This document shows, one piece after another, positions 15,801-23,053 of a stretch of 24,764 bases of DNA. A program made the position numbers and the translations under genes. The stretch is from Bradyrhizobium sp. (GTDB lineage Bacteria; Pseudomonadota; Alphaproteobacteria; Rhizobiales; Xanthobacteraceae): positions 1 through 24,764 of the forward strand of contig JAQGKC010000289.1 of NCBI GenBank assembly GCA_028290305.1, in the 5' to 3' direction. Positions within the stretch are counted from its first letter, which is position 1, and each line of letters opens with the position of its first letter. The notes beneath the pieces were generated by a model. It searched no databases and was not told the DNA's origin. It saw nothing but the letters and a program-made list of their open reading frames with translations.

Positions 15801-15945
15801 CGATGTCGACCATCGGCGGCGTCGGATCGGGATAGGCTTCGATATTGAGTTGCTTGAACGCGATCAGGCCGCCGATCATCACGATGGCGAACAGACCCAC
15901 CATCAAATAGCGGCGGCTGACGGCAATGGCGACAAGGCGATCCAT
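12823..15945 (-). CDS. Heavy-metal efflux RND permease, CzcA/CusA family
   Basis: A 1040-aa inner-membrane RND pump, full length for the family. It opens MDRLVAIAVSRRYLMVG, then a long periplasmic loop, and carries the HME signature AIDFGLIVDATVIMVEA. Asp394, Asp400 and Glu407 have the same spacing as the proton-relay residues Asp402, Asp408 and Glu415 of CzcA. The Gly after the second Asp is Ala here, and the usual EN is EA. Second-half landmarks include LEFLPKLEEGNLWIRATLPP and GIAVMDGIIILSQYNQ. It forms a trimer exporting divalent cations or Cu/Ag from periplasm or cytosol. The adaptor gene lies 187 bases upstream on the same strand. No CzcC-type channel is present; the TolC at 5124 may serve. 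The exact metal cannot be read from the sequence. Confidence 0.92.
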   Translation of the reverse strand: MDRLVAIAVSRRYLMVGLFAIVMIGGLIAFKQLNIEAYPDPTPPMVDIVTQSPGLSSEEIERYITIPIETQVAGIKNLRTIRTISLYGLSDVKLQFSFDYTYDEALQQVLNRLSQLAPLPGNVQPGISPLSAIGEIYRYRLAGPPNYSVLDLKTLQDWVLQRRFRAVPGVIDVTGWGGKTKTYELQVDFNKLVAYGLTLPQLLQAVSNSNINVGGNTVNIGAQSAVVRGVGLIRSIEDLASTMVSQSGGNPVLVKDVATVTVGEKPRLGIAGLDQDDDIVQGIVLMRRGEQSSPTILRVEELVASINNSSILPPGVRIERIYDRKDLIDITTATVLHNMVVGILLIVLLQWIFLGDLRSALIVGATIPFALFFAVIILVLRGESANLLSVGAIDFGLIVDATVIMVEAIFRRLSQTTALSEAERSHISTDTTMGMKSHAILSAAADVSRSIFFAAAIIIAAFLPLFTLSGVEGNIFGPMARTYAYALAGGLLATFTVTPALSAIILPSHMEETDTRIVVFLHRLYTPVLAWAINNRKLVMAGAAGLVVMTIIGSRLLGLEFLPKLEEGNLWIRATLPPTISLETGNAYVNEMRKLIRSRPEVEAVVSQHGRPDDGTDAAGLFNAEFFAPLKPVSQWPGTHDKEELTAELLAQLQDKFPGVEFNFSQYLQDNVSEAVSGVKGENSIKLYGNDLQALTDTANKIKSVLSTVQGITDLAVFTSLGQPTIQIDIDRAKAARYGLAPGDINATIKVAIGGDTAGDLYEPGSDRHFPIIVRLAPEYRKSAEAIQNLRIGAAGPNGTITQVPLSEVASIQLVSGAAYIYREQQERYLPIKFSVRERDLGGAIREAQEKVDAQVKLPPGSRLEWVGEFGNLQDAIKRLSIVVPISLALIAVLLWFNFGSMTDTLLAMSVIPMAIFGGVLGLLISGIPFSVSAAIGFIALFGIAVMDGIIILSQYNQLIDEGLDRVSAIIRTGELQMRPVLMTCVVAGVGLLPAALSAGIGSQVQKPLAVVVVTGMMLAPLVILVTLPVLISFFSRRER

Positions 15946-16132
15946 TCAGATCGAAGCTTTCAATGGGCTGAGTGAGGGACGGACAAGTGTCCGGGGTCTG
16001 AGGTTTGCTGGCAAAGCGCCCCCCTCTTTAGCGAACTTCGAACGGGAATACCCGAAAACGATGATGCCTCGCGCGGTTTTGAAATTCCCTTCAAGCACGC
16101 GTGACGGGAAGGAGAACTTTTGAACCACCGCG

Positions 16133-17377
16133 CTAGCTTCCGGATGCCGCGCGGTCGATGAACAGACTGCCTTTTGTAACAATCTGCTCGCCCGGCTTCA
16201 AATTTCCCTCGACCTCGACGAGGTCGCCATTGGTAAGGCCGGTCTTGATCTGGCGGAGCTCGATCGACTTGTCCTCGTGCGCGACCCAGAGCCGGACCTG
16301 ATCGCCCTCGTAGATTAACGCCTGCTTCGGCACGCCAATCGCCGGGTGATCCTTGCCGGAATAGATCGTGACATTCGCGAACATTTCCGGCTTCAAACGT
16401 CCATCCTTGTTGGCCACCGTGGCGCGGACCATCAGCCGGCGCGTGGCGGGATCGATGGCGGCGGAAACATAATCGATGCGCGCCGTCAGCGGGCGTCCCG
16501 GCAGCGCCAGCACGTTAAAGGCGATCTCCTGCCCCACCGATACCATCGCCGCATCGGTCTCGCGGACGAACGCGGTGAGCCAGACCGTGGAAAGATCGCC
16601 GATCACAAAAACCGGATCGCTCGCGCCGGAGTTCACATATTGCCCGGGGCCGATCTTTCGCTGCACCACCGTGCCCGTAATTGGCGAAAAGATGGTGGTA
16701 TTCGGATTGATGCTGCCCTTTTCCTGAAAGGCCGATATCGCGTCGTCGGTCAGGCCGAGGATTCGCAATTTGTTGCGCGCCGCCTCCAGCGCCGTTTCCG
16801 ACGAGCGCATATCGTTCTGCGCCTGGATCAGGGTGGCCTGGCTCTGCTGATAATCCTTCAACGGGACGGCCTTGCCCTCGAACAGATCCTTGGCGCGCTT
16901 GTCCTGCAACTGTGCGAGATCGAGCGCCGACTTGGCCTTGTTCAATCCGGTCATGGCCGCAATGAAATCGTTCTGCGCCTGCACCGTGTCGGCGGCTTCG
17001 ACCACGAACAGCGGCTGACCTTGCACGACGCTGTCGCCCGGCCGGGCCAGCAGTTTGGTGACCCGACCCGCGTAAGGCGAAAACACCGGCGTCGAGCGAT
17101 CCTCATCGACCGCGATCTTGCCTTCGGTCACGGTCTCCGCGCGGAAGGTTTGCTTAGCCACGGGCTCAATGGTCAGGCTGGCCCATTCGGCAGGTGTTGG
17201 AGTGTAGCGAGACAATCCCTTGCGGGACTGGCTCGACATCTCGGAATTCCCCTTCGGGGCCCCGCCAACATGCGTAAATCCGAACAAGGCAGCGCCCGCG
17301 AGCACCAGCAGGGCCGCGCCAATGGCTAGTTGCCTCTTATTAAGCATCTGCAATTGCTTGGTAAATTCAGACGGCAT
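16133..17377 (-). CDS. RND efflux periplasmic adaptor, CzcB/CusB type
   Basis: A 414-aa membrane-fusion protein. An N-terminal hydrophobic anchor (LAIGAALLVLAGAALFGF) is followed by the beta-barrel start YTPTPAEWASLTIEPV. The lipoyl half SPYAGRVTKLLARPGDSVVQ and a coiled-coil hairpin (about 130-215) come next. The second lipoyl half (FSPITGTVVQRKIGPGQYV) and a C-terminal barrel/MP domain ending IVTKGSLFIDRA complete it. It links the RND permease to an outer-membrane channel. There is no His-rich metal-binding N-terminus. The ATG at 17377 is used; an ATG at 17347 would still keep the anchor. A 187-base gap to the permease carries no recognisable gene. Confidence 0.92.
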   Translation of the reverse strand: MPSEFTKQLQMLNKRQLAIGAALLVLAGAALFGFTHVGGAPKGNSEMSSQSRKGLSRYTPTPAEWASLTIEPVAKQTFRAETVTEGKIAVDEDRSTPVFSPYAGRVTKLLARPGDSVVQGQPLFVVEAADTVQAQNDFIAAMTGLNKAKSALDLAQLQDKRAKDLFEGKAVPLKDYQQSQATLIQAQNDMRSSETALEAARNKLRILGLTDDAISAFQEKGSINPNTTIFSPITGTVVQRKIGPGQYVNSGASDPVFVIGDLSTVWLTAFVRETDAAMVSVGQEIAFNVLALPGRPLTARIDYVSAAIDPATRRLMVRATVANKDGRLKPEMFANVTIYSGKDHPAIGVPKQALIYEGDQVRLWVAHEDKSIELRQIKTGLTNGDLVEVEGNLKPGEQIVTKGSLFIDRAASGS

Positions 17378-17428
17378 GGGCCCCAGTCAAATCGCGATGA
17401 TTCCGGCAATGCTTGCCTCATCGGTACG

Positions 17429-17458
17429 CTAATAGTGCCCATTTGATGTTTCAAACAA
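17429..17458 (-). promoter_or_regulatory. Possible promoter/operator for the RND adaptor-permease genes
   Basis: On the minus strand TTGTTT (17458-17453) and TATTAG (17434-17429) are 18 bases apart. A perfect short dyad TGTTTCAAACA (17447-17457) overlaps the -35 side. The position, about 55-80 bases before the adaptor ATG, is right for an operator. No regulator gene is adjacent, so this is a weak call. Confidence 0.3.
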
Positions 17459-17688
17459 ACTAAAAACGCGAATTGCCCCGGCGTTTAAAGTTAAAATTTT
17501 GACAGGCAGAAGGGCCTCCGCCCGCTTGGCGGCTGTCCCGAGGTCTTGTCGCACGCCCATCGGACTCGCGCGACATGGGCACGGTAGCATTATCGTGGCT
17601 ATGACGGTAAGCACCATGCCTGCTACGGACACTGATCAGCCGACTTGAAATGAAAAGCTGCCCAAGGATTCACGACGCGCAAGTCACA

Positions 17689-17719
17689 CCAAGGCTCCGA
17701 TAAATCGCTGGAGCCTTGG
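17689..17719 (+). terminator. Strong hairpin of uncertain role
   Basis: CCAAGGCTCC (17689-17698) and GGAGCCTTGG (17710-17719) form a perfect 10-bp stem with an 11-base loop. There is no T run on either strand. It ends 33 bases before the ATG of a small exported-protein ORF, so it may be a leader structure or a factor-assisted terminator. Confidence 0.4.
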
Positions 17720-17752
17720 CGAGTTTCCTCGGGACTATATGGACCAACGGCC

Positions 17753-17989
17753 ATGCGCAAGCCAACGATTGTTGCAACAACCGCGATGCTGCTGCTGTCA
17801 TTGACCTCGGGGCCGGTGGCCGCCCAGGAGATCAATATATTGGGACCAGGAAAAGGCTGGAAACTACAGTCACAGCGCGGTCCGGACGGTCAAAACGTCT
17901 ACAGCTATGACTGCAGTGCGGATTTCAGGCGCATCCCCCACCATCGCGTTTCACATGCGGCGAAGCGCACGCGGATGGTCGGACGATAG
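17753..17989 (+). CDS. Small exported protein (78 aa), hypothetical, possibly degraded at its C-terminus
   Basis: Begins MRKPTIVATTAMLLLSLTSG, a typical signal peptide with probable cleavage at VAAQ-E. The mature part INILGPGKGWKLQSQ then reads like a small periplasmic protein. After YDCS the sequence turns Arg/His-rich (RRIPHHRVSHAAKR) and loses that character, suggesting a frameshift or a replaced 3' end. No strong Shine-Dalgarno. It converges on the CoA-transferase gene at 18015. Function unknown. Confidence 0.4.
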   Translation: MRKPTIVATTAMLLLSLTSGPVAAQEINILGPGKGWKLQSQRGPDGQNVYSYDCSADFRRIPHHRVSHAAKRTRMVGR

Positions 17990-18014
17990 GAACAACCGGT
18001 GCGATAACGATCGG

Positions 18015-19412
18015 TCAATCCCGCGCCGGCCATTGCGGCGGGTGACTCCCGAGCGGCATCGCCGGACGGGCCCAGAATGCCGGCGTTTTCGACAGCACGG
18101 CCGAATGCGTGACCGAGTGTAGCGGGCCGAAGCCCGAAGGGATTTCTTCGATAAAGCGTTTTACCGTGTCGCCCTTCAAATCCTCGGTCGTGAGACCATC
18201 GGCCACGCGGCCGAGATTCCACAGCCATCGCCCGGTCTGCGCCAGGGAGACGCGGACATGCCAACTGCCGCCTTCGCGCGATTGACGCGCCCGCGCCATC
18301 ATCGCGCCGAACGCCATCAGATAGCCGGAGGCGTGATCGAGCATTTGCGCCGGCAATTCCTTCGGCCCGTCGACGCCGGCGGCCTGCCCTTCGGCGTGAT
18401 TGAAACCGGTTGCTGTCTGCACCAGCGAATCGAAACCGCGGCGTTCTGCCCACGGTCCGGCATGGCCATAGGCCGACAGCGACACGTAAACGATGCCAGG
18501 GCTGATCCGCGCTGCGTCCTCCGGCGAGAAACCGAGGGTCGCGAGCGAGCGCGGGCGATAGCCTTGTGAGAAAATATCCGCCTGTGCCAGCAGACCGCGC
18601 AACACGTCCCGCCCCTGTTCGCTTTTGAGTTCTACAAAGCTTGTCAGCTTGCCGCGACCGGTATCGATCGTGAGCCACGGAATCGCCGGCAGCTCGGGGC
18701 CGGAGATCAGCATGACATCGGCACCATGCACCGCGAGCGTACGGCCCGCCACGGGACCAGCGATCACTCGTGACAGATCGAGCGCGCGAACTCCGGCAAG
18801 CGGACGGTCACCCTTGGGCCAGGGCTTTGGCGCGGCCTCACCGATTTTTTCGATCGAGATCAGCGGCAATTCGGCGAGTGCTTTGGCGTGCGGCAGCGCC
18901 GACCACTCTTCATGGGAGCGCATCATCGCGACCACGCCGCCGCCGGCATAGGCCGCGGTCTCGAATGCCTCGGCGTCCCACTGCATCAGTGCGGCCTGAA
19001 CATCATCGCGCTCCGGCTTGCAGTTCAACGCCTTGCAGACGGCGTCGCGATGATGGCTGAAATTGGTGTGCAGCCGCACGAAGCGCTGATCGCGGGTTTT
19101 GTAGACACCGGCGATCGCATCCCAGGCCGGTGGAGGCGGCTTGCCGTCGACACGCAGATAACGTTCGCTGCGGCATTCGACGACGGCATGACGCATATCG
19201 ACCGTGACACCCTGCGATTGCCCGCTGCGCAATTTCCAGATTTGTGCGGCAGCTAGTCCGGTCGCGGCGATGCTGGCTTGCGCCGCGGCGGCGACGCGAA
19301 ACGATGACGGCAGTTGCGGCTCTTCTCCCGTCAGCGTGACGTCGTCGAGCGCGGTAAGGTCGCCGCCTGCCAGCGTCCACAGATCGGCGAGAATTTCGCG
19401 AGGCGTTTGCAT
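18015..19412 (-). CDS. Class III CoA-transferase (CaiB/BaiF family)
   Basis: A 465-aa family III CoA-transferase. The canonical N-terminal domain appears in the middle of the chain: LAGVRALDLSRVIAGPVAGR near residue 205, then GRGKLTSFVELKSEQGRDVL and SLSAYGHAGPWAERRGFDSL. The Asp of RRGFDSLVQ corresponds to the catalytic aspartate of formyl-CoA transferase and CaiB. The first 200 residues, including VAAAAQASIAATGLAAAQIW, resemble the family's C-terminal half. The layout is therefore permuted or partly duplicated relative to the 400-aa enzymes. It moves CoA between carboxylic acids; the substrate is unknown. It stands alone, separated from dnaE2 by a palindromic repeat. Confidence 0.85.
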   Translation of the reverse strand: MQTPREILADLWTLAGGDLTALDDVTLTGEEPQLPSSFRVAAAAQASIAATGLAAAQIWKLRSGQSQGVTVDMRHAVVECRSERYLRVDGKPPPPAWDAIAGVYKTRDQRFVRLHTNFSHHRDAVCKALNCKPERDDVQAALMQWDAEAFETAAYAGGGVVAMMRSHEEWSALPHAKALAELPLISIEKIGEAAPKPWPKGDRPLAGVRALDLSRVIAGPVAGRTLAVHGADVMLISGPELPAIPWLTIDTGRGKLTSFVELKSEQGRDVLRGLLAQADIFSQGYRPRSLATLGFSPEDAARISPGIVYVSLSAYGHAGPWAERRGFDSLVQTATGFNHAEGQAAGVDGPKELPAQMLDHASGYLMAFGAMMARARQSREGGSWHVRVSLAQTGRWLWNLGRVADGLTTEDLKGDTVKRFIEEIPSGFGPLHSVTHSAVLSKTPAFWARPAMPLGSHPPQWPARD

Positions 19413-19450
19413 GGTAAGGTTCCCTGAAAGGCATCGCTACGTTATCACTG

Positions 19451-19551
19451 CCGTCATCATCCGCGAAAGCGGATGATCCAGTATTCCGAAACGCCTCAGT
19501 TTATCATTATCCTCGCGGCGTACTGGATACCCGCCTGCGCGGGTATGACGG
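19451..19551. repeat. Paired palindromic repeat (MITE/BIME-like)
   Basis: A 101-base element with CCGTCAT at one end and ATGACGG at the other. The left half contains a hairpin, CATCCGC-GAAA-GCGGATG. The right half contains ATACCCGC-CTGC-GCGGGTAT. Inner ATCCAGTA and TACTGGAT are also inverted. Elements of this form are widespread non-coding repeats in proteobacteria (from memory). It lies between dnaE2 and the CoA-transferase gene and may terminate dnaE2 transcription. Confidence 0.75.
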
Positions 19552-19585
19552 TCGAATTTGTGGCGCGAAACGCGACACACGCCAC

Positions 19586-22500
19586 TCAATGAAAATCCCG
19601 CGAGCGCGGCAGGATGCGCACGTTGCGCGGATGGCGGATTTTCTGCGCGGGGTTATCCGGGTGCTCGCGACGGTCGTCATTGAGCGGCTCGATGGGCGCC
19701 GCGCCGTAAGGCACCACGTGCCGCCGGCCGAGCGCGTCATTGGCAAGATTCGTCAGATCATGCGAGCGGTCGAATAACCGCTGGGCCACCAGATGTGTCA
19801 CTTCTTCCGGACTGCTCTGGATGTAACCCTCGACCAGAATGAGCCGCGCGCCCATCACCTCTTTGCGAAACTGCTCCATAACCTTCGGCCATACCACGAT
19901 ATTAGCGATGCCGGTTTCGTCCTCGAGCGTCATGAAGACCACGCCCTTGGCGCTGCCCGGACGTTGCCGCACCAGCACCACGCCGGCGCAGCGCACGCGC
20001 TTTTTGTCGTTGGCATGGCAAACCGCTTCGCAGGCGATGACGCGCTCCCCGGTAAACATCGGCCGCAAAAATTCCATCGGATGGCCCTTCAGCGACAGCC
20101 GGATGGTCTGATAATCGGCGACCACCTGCTCCGGCAATGGCATCAGCGGCAAAGCTTTCGCATTCTCATCGGGCTGCTCGCGCGCGGCGGCGATTTCGAA
20201 CAGCGGCAGCGGCACGTCATCCGGTAACCGCCGCACCGCCCACAGTGCTGCGCGGCGATCAAGCCCAATGGAGCGAAACGCATCGGCATCCGCCAGCAGG
20301 ATCAGCGCGCGCTTGGGTAAGCCTGTGTCGCGGGCGAAATCCTCCAGCGAGGTGAAGCGACGGCGCGCGCGCGCGGCGATAATGCGTTCGGCCCAGTCGT
20401 CCGCCTTCGCATAATCGTCATTCCGGGATGCACCGTCAGGTGCAGACCCGGAATCTCGAGATTCTCCGATATGCAATTGCACATCGGAGTTCGTCGCTAT
20501 CGCGACGCCCCGGAATTGAGAAGTTTCCTCAAACCGCATGCTTTGTTTCAACCCTTCCTCATCCGGGTCAGCCCACTTGAATCCGTCGATCTGGCGAAAG
20601 CCGAGGCGAACGGCATGATGCTTTCCACTTTTTTCCTCAAGCGTGTTCTGCGCGAAACTGTAGGACACGTCGATCTCGCGCACCTCGACGCCGTTCTTGC
20701 GGGCATCGCCGACGATCTGCGCCGGCGCGTAAAATCCCATCGGCTGCGAATTCAATAGACCGCAGCAAAACGCATCGGGATGGAAATGCTTGAGCCATGA
20801 GGAAACATAAACGAGTTGAGCGAAGCTGGCGGCATGGCTCTCCGGAAAACCGTAGCTGCCGAATCCCTTGATCTGGTTGAAACAGTTATTCGCGAATTCG
20901 GGATCGTAGCCGCGCCGGATCATGTTGCCGACCATCTTGGTTTCGAATTTACCGATGGTTCCGAGATTGCGGAACGTCGCCATGGCGCGTCGCAGCCCGT
21001 TGGCTTCCTCGGAGGTAAATTCCGCGGCCTCGATGGCGATACGCATCGCCTGCTCCTGGAACAGCGGCACGCCGAGGGTCTTGTACAAAACATTACGCAG
21101 CTCATCTTTGTTGCCGCCCTTCGGATAAGGATATTTGATATCTTTGGGATCCACTTTGCGGCGCTTCAAATAAGGATGCACCATATCGCCCTGGATCGGT
21201 CCAGGACGCACGATCGCTACTTCAATCACAAGATCGTAGAACGTGCGCGGCTTCAGGCGCGGCAGCATGTTCATTTGCGCGCGGCTCTCGACTTGGAATA
21301 CGCCGAGCGATTCACCTCTCTGCAGCATTTGATAAACTTCGTCGTCGTCTTTCGACCTGATATCGGCCAGTTCATATCGCTCGCCCTTGTGCTCTGCGAT
21401 CAGATCAAAGCATTTGCGGATGCAGGTCAGCATCCCCAGCGCCAGCACATCGACCTTCATCATGTTCAGTGCGTCGACGTCGTCCTTGTCCCATTCGATG
21501 AAGGTGCGATCGTCCATCGCGGCGTTGCCGATCGGCACATAGGTATCGAGCCGATCCTGTGTCAGGACATAGCCGCCGACGTGTTGCGAAAGATGCCGAG
21601 GAAATTCGATCAGCTCGGTTGCGAGTTCGATAGCAAGCTCGATCATCGAATTTTTGGGGTCGAGCCCCGCCTGCTTGACCTGCATTTCGTTGAGGCCCTC
21701 GCCCCAGCTTCCCCACACGGTGTCGGCCAACGCCGCGGTGACATCTTCCGTCAATCCCAGCGCCTTGCCGACATCGCGGATCGCACTGCGGGGCCGGTAA
21801 TGAATCACGGTGGCGATGATTGCGGCGCGGTGGCGGCCATATCTCCGGTAGACATATTGCATCACCTCCTCGCGCCGCGAATGCTCGAAATCGACGTCGA
21901 TGTCGGGCGGCTCCAGCCGTTCCTTGGAAATAAAACGTTCGAACAGGAGATCGACCTTGGTTGGATCGACCGAGGTAACGCCGAGCACGTAGCACACGGC
22001 GGAGTTCGCCGCCGAGCCCCGGCCCTGGCAGAGGATGTTTTGGCTGCGCGCGTAATGAACGATGTCGTGAACGGTGAGAAAATAATGTGCATATTTGAGC
22101 TCGGCGATGAGATCGAGCTCTTTTCGCAGGGTGGTCCGGAGCGTATCGTCAATCTTGTCAGGAAAATATTTCTTCACACCTTCCCATGTCAGGTCTTCGA
22201 GATGCTGCTGCGCGGTCTTGCCTGGCGGCACCGGCTCATCCGGATATTGATATCTAAGCTGATCCAGCGAGAACGTGATGCGGCCGGCAAACCGCATGGT
22301 TTCCGCGATCGCCTCCGGTACATCGCGAAACAGCCGCGCCATTTCACCAGCAGGCTTGAGATAGCGTTCGGCATTGGCTTCAAGGCGCTTGCCAATGGCA
22401 TCGATCGTCGTCTTCTCGCGAATGCAGGTCAGGACATCCTGCAGGGGGCGGCGCGCGGGGTGGTGATACAGCACCTCGTTGGTGGCGAGCAGCGGCACGC

Positions 22501-23053
22501 GGGCGGTTGCGGCGAGACGATGAAGCCGCACTAGACGGCGTCTGTCATCGCCGCGGTATAGGAGACTCGCTGCCAGCCACACGCCATTTGCGCCGCTGCG
22601 CTGCAATCGATCCAGAACATGAAGCGCTTTTGCCGTCTCAAACCGATGCGGCAGTGTTAGAACCAGAAGCTGGCCTTCAGCGAAGTCCAGGAGGTCATCG
22701 AGTTTTAAATGGCATTCGCCCTTTTCGGTATTTTCCCCGCGCTTGCCGCGGGTCAGTAACTGGCATAGCCGACCGTAAGCCGCGCGGTCGCGCGGATAGA
22801 CCAGAATGTCCGGCGTATCGTCCATAAAGACGAGGCGCGAACCGATCAGAAGTTTTGGTTTGTATTTGACCTCGGGATTGCCGAGTTCCTTGTAGGCTCG
22901 CACCACGCCTGCCAGCGTGTTGTGGTCGGCAAGGCCAATGGCGGGAAGACGTAACGCGCTCGCCTGATGCACGTAAGCCCGCGGATCCGATCCGCCGCGC
23001 AGGAACGAAAAATTCGTCGTGATTCCGATTTCGGCATAGGCTTGGCCAGTCAT
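19586..23053 (-). CDS. dnaE2: Error-prone DNA polymerase III alpha subunit, DnaE2/ImuC
   Basis: A 1155-aa C-family polymerase that copies past damaged bases with ImuA and ImuB in the SOS mutagenesis response. Domains in order: PHP (1-200, with NFSFLRGGSDP and GLADHNTLAG); palm with GRGSAANSAVCYVLG (345-359), the acidic motif PPDIDVDF (Asp384/386/388) and MMKVDVLALG (Asp535); the beta-binding and helix-hairpin region (about 880-920); and a C-terminal OB fold (VRCAGVVLVRQRPGS onward). The DnaE2-typical SQHVGGYVLTQDRL is present. The start ATG overlaps the imuB stop as ATGA, so translation is coupled. The oddity is a stretch near residues 853-881 encoded by a palindromic repeat inserted in frame. 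All catalytic residues remain, so the enzyme is probably active. Confidence 0.95.
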   Translation of the reverse strand: MTGQAYAEIGITTNFSFLRGGSDPRAYVHQASALRLPAIGLADHNTLAGVVRAYKELGNPEVKYKPKLLIGSRLVFMDDTPDILVYPRDRAAYGRLCQLLTRGKRGENTEKGECHLKLDDLLDFAEGQLLVLTLPHRFETAKALHVLDRLQRSGANGVWLAASLLYRGDDRRRLVRLHRLAATARVPLLATNEVLYHHPARRPLQDVLTCIREKTTIDAIGKRLEANAERYLKPAGEMARLFRDVPEAIAETMRFAGRITFSLDQLRYQYPDEPVPPGKTAQQHLEDLTWEGVKKYFPDKIDDTLRTTLRKELDLIAELKYAHYFLTVHDIVHYARSQNILCQGRGSAANSAVCYVLGVTSVDPTKVDLLFERFISKERLEPPDIDVDFEHSRREEVMQYVYRRYGRHRAAIIATVIHYRPRSAIRDVGKALGLTEDVTAALADTVWGSWGEGLNEMQVKQAGLDPKNSMIELAIELATELIEFPRHLSQHVGGYVLTQDRLDTYVPIGNAAMDDRTFIEWDKDDVDALNMMKVDVLALGMLTCIRKCFDLIAEHKGERYELADIRSKDDDEVYQMLQRGESLGVFQVESRAQMNMLPRLKPRTFYDLVIEVAIVRPGPIQGDMVHPYLKRRKVDPKDIKYPYPKGGNKDELRNVLYKTLGVPLFQEQAMRIAIEAAEFTSEEANGLRRAMATFRNLGTIGKFETKMVGNMIRRGYDPEFANNCFNQIKGFGSYGFPESHAASFAQLVYVSSWLKHFHPDAFCCGLLNSQPMGFYAPAQIVGDARKNGVEVREIDVSYSFAQNTLEEKSGKHHAVRLGFRQIDGFKWADPDEEGLKQSMRFEETSQFRGVAIATNSDVQLHIGESRDSGSAPDGASRNDDYAKADDWAERIIAARARRRFTSLEDFARDTGLPKRALILLADADAFRSIGLDRRAALWAVRRLPDDVPLPLFEIAAAREQPDENAKALPLMPLPEQVVADYQTIRLSLKGHPMEFLRPMFTGERVIACEAVCHANDKKRVRCAGVVLVRQRPGSAKGVVFMTLEDETGIANIVVWPKVMEQFRKEVMGARLILVEGYIQSSPEEVTHLVAQRLFDRSHDLTNLANDALGRRHVVPYGAAPIEPLNDDRREHPDNPAQKIRHPRNVRILPRSRDFH
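20413..20498. repeat. Palindromic repeat inserted in frame inside dnaE2
   Basis: On the plus strand ATTCCGGG-(A)-TGCACC and GGTGCA-(GA)-CCCGGAAT (20420-20454) form a hairpin. The dyad GAATCTCGAGATTC follows, then a second hairpin CTCCGATATGCA/TGCACATCGGAG (20464-20489), one mismatch. The combination of CCCGGAAT, ATCTCGAGAT and an AATTGC-centred hairpin ending ATGACG is the pattern of an intergenic repeat frequent in Bradyrhizobium (from memory). Here it is translated on the minus strand as about 27 residues without a stop. Confidence 0.8.

Larger units (their letters stand above)
17378..17752. other. Divergent intergenic region upstream of the RND operon
   Basis: It holds a possible minus-strand promoter for the pump and a hairpin at 17689-17719. 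A minus-strand ORF of about 65 codons (17429-17632) has a hydrophobic beginning but only GTG or poorly placed ATG starts, and I do not call it. Confidence 0.4.

Noticed and set aside
17429..17632. 67-codon minus-strand ORF with hydrophobic start upstream of the RND adaptor
   Set aside because: It needs a GTG start or an ATG with no spacing to its AGCAGG, has no homologue I recognise, and overlaps the likely promoter of the pump genes.
20464..20489. Hairpin in dnaE2 considered as a LexA or other operator
   Set aside because: It lies deep in the coding region and belongs to the larger palindromic repeat, so a regulatory role is not needed to explain it.
20816..22534. Long 572-codon plus-strand ORF
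   Set aside because: It is the antisense of dnaE2. The minus-strand product has full polymerase motifs and the plus-strand product has none.
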